Positions 63,463 to 64,000 of a DNA stretch of 64,000 bases are shown piece after piece. The position numbers were made by a program, and so were the translations under genes. How positions within the stretch are numbered: position 1 is the stretch's first letter; every line of letters starts with the position of its first letter. Location: the NCBI GenBank assembly GCA_006937955.1, contig SSNP01000341.1:60465-124464 (forward strand). Reading direction: 5' to 3'. This DNA is from Pachypanchax playfairii (taxonomy: Eukaryota; Chordata; Actinopteri; Cyprinodontiformes; Aplocheilidae). The notes beneath the pieces were generated by a model. The model was not told the DNA's origin. It saw only the letters and a list, made by a program, of their open reading frames with translations, and did not search any database.

Positions 63463-63470
63463 AGACTGTT
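62755..63470. repeat. 319-bp tandem duplication embedded in (TG)n
   Basis: CTGACCTCCTGGGGACCCGT starts at 62801 and again at 63120. Each unit ends GGTCCCCATAAGGATAAC and is followed by a (TG)n run (62750-62789, 63081-63114, 63401-63460). The units differ at very few sites. A TTAGGGTTAGGGGTTAGG stretch inside each is a coincidental telomere-like motif. Confidence 0.95.
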
Positions 63471-64000
63471 TTTTTTTTTCCTGATGATATTTGGGTTATG
63501 TTCCTTAACGCCATGCTTGCCACTGTACCGGACTAGGGATCGACAATTTTACATCAATACCAGCAAGTTATACATAGTTGGAAAGCATTTCTTCTCAATA
63601 AAAATGTCCAAAACATAATTTTTATGCCAACCAGTCACCCTAAAAACTTAAGAGCTACAGCTGGCAGCTATTTAGGTATGGAAACTTTTGTGTGCAAGCT
63701 CTAAAGAGGTGGATGTTATGAGGTTTTGATCCCAAAATTATATTAAAACAGACATAGTAAATGACAAATTTATTCTTACTAAATGAGATAATGTCAGTCA
63801 ATACTTTATATGTTTCTTAGTGAAGATGCTATCGCTCATCTGCTTAATAAGATGCAGTAATAGCTGCCAGACAGATTTTTTTTTTTTTTTTGCGTGGGTT
63901 TCTGTCAGTGCCAAGAGAATGGAAGGTAAAAATAATCCTGACCCCACCACTTTTATGTTCTTTTACTGTATCCAGTTTCTTAATTTTTCACTAAATTGAA
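63471..64000. other. No recognisable gene
   Basis: Anonymous AT-rich sequence with a T run at about 63879-63890. Confidence 0.45.

Overview
The window looks like genomic DNA from a teleost fish. The evidence is the mix of transposable elements: L2-type LINEs with the fish LINE/SINE tail, Tc1 elements, restriction-like-endonuclease LINEs, Penelope, Harbinger, many hAT-like and TTAA-flanked MITEs, and a Ty3/Gypsy element. Two exons of a vertebrate-type ascorbate/nucleobase transporter add to this. Nothing is prokaryotic and no RNA gene is evident. One assembly gap (25235-25382) lies inside a Tc1 copy.

Host gene. On the minus strand I read two exons that join in phase 0. A first coding exon at 28671-28724 begins with ATG and ends at a G|GTAAGT donor. 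A second exon at 10594-10743 carries the SLC23 (SVCT) signature YTINDRPPWYLCILLGFQ between a pyrimidine-rich AG acceptor and a GT donor. The gene therefore runs leftward with a first intron of about 17.9 kb. Later exons were not found and probably lie beyond the left edge. Nearly everything from 1 to 28.7 kb would be intron or downstream sequence of this gene.

Layout. 1-3.4 kb: an L2-type LINE on the minus strand with an uninterrupted frame of 947 codons that runs off the left edge, behind a 5' region carrying a duplicated 190-bp-period block. 4-6.5 kb: Tigger/pogo and Gypsy relics, a 198-bp LTR and a LINE relic. 7.0-8.6 kb: Tc1 copy 1, complete but with two nonsense codons. 14.0-15.2 kb: a 5'-truncated L2 copy. 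17.1-24.0 kb: three minisatellites (36/27, 29 and 18 bp) among LINE, SINE, Tc1 and Harbinger relics. 24.5-26.3 kb: Tc1 copy 2 on the minus strand, almost identical to copy 1. 29.3-31.3 kb: a 6-bp-based array with a LINE tail, then a second Tc1 family. 32-35.7 kb: nested MITEs, a DDE_3 transposase relic, an RLE-type LINE and a 69-bp array. 36.8-40.6 kb: a LINE split by a hAT-like MITE and further MITEs. 41.2-46.7 kb: a 33-bp acidic-coding array, then a Gypsy element with an intact 1,314-residue Gag-Pol frame and a 3' LTR but no recognisable 5' LTR. 47-59 kb: LINE relics, a second 33-bp array, MITEs (one pair nested) and a Penelope GIY-YIG fragment. 59.6-63.5 kb: two nested hAT-like MITEs, then an RLE-type LINE broken up by an L2-like fragment, a tRNA-derived SINE and an internally deleted LINE, then a 319-bp tandem duplication in (TG)n.

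Two themes stand out. First, several minisatellites appear to have grown from LINE 3' ends: three arrays sit directly before similar LINE tails, and the 17-kb array repeats a peptide that matches a LINE C-terminus elsewhere in the window. Second, insertions are heavily nested with target-site duplications still readable, so their order of arrival can be reconstructed.
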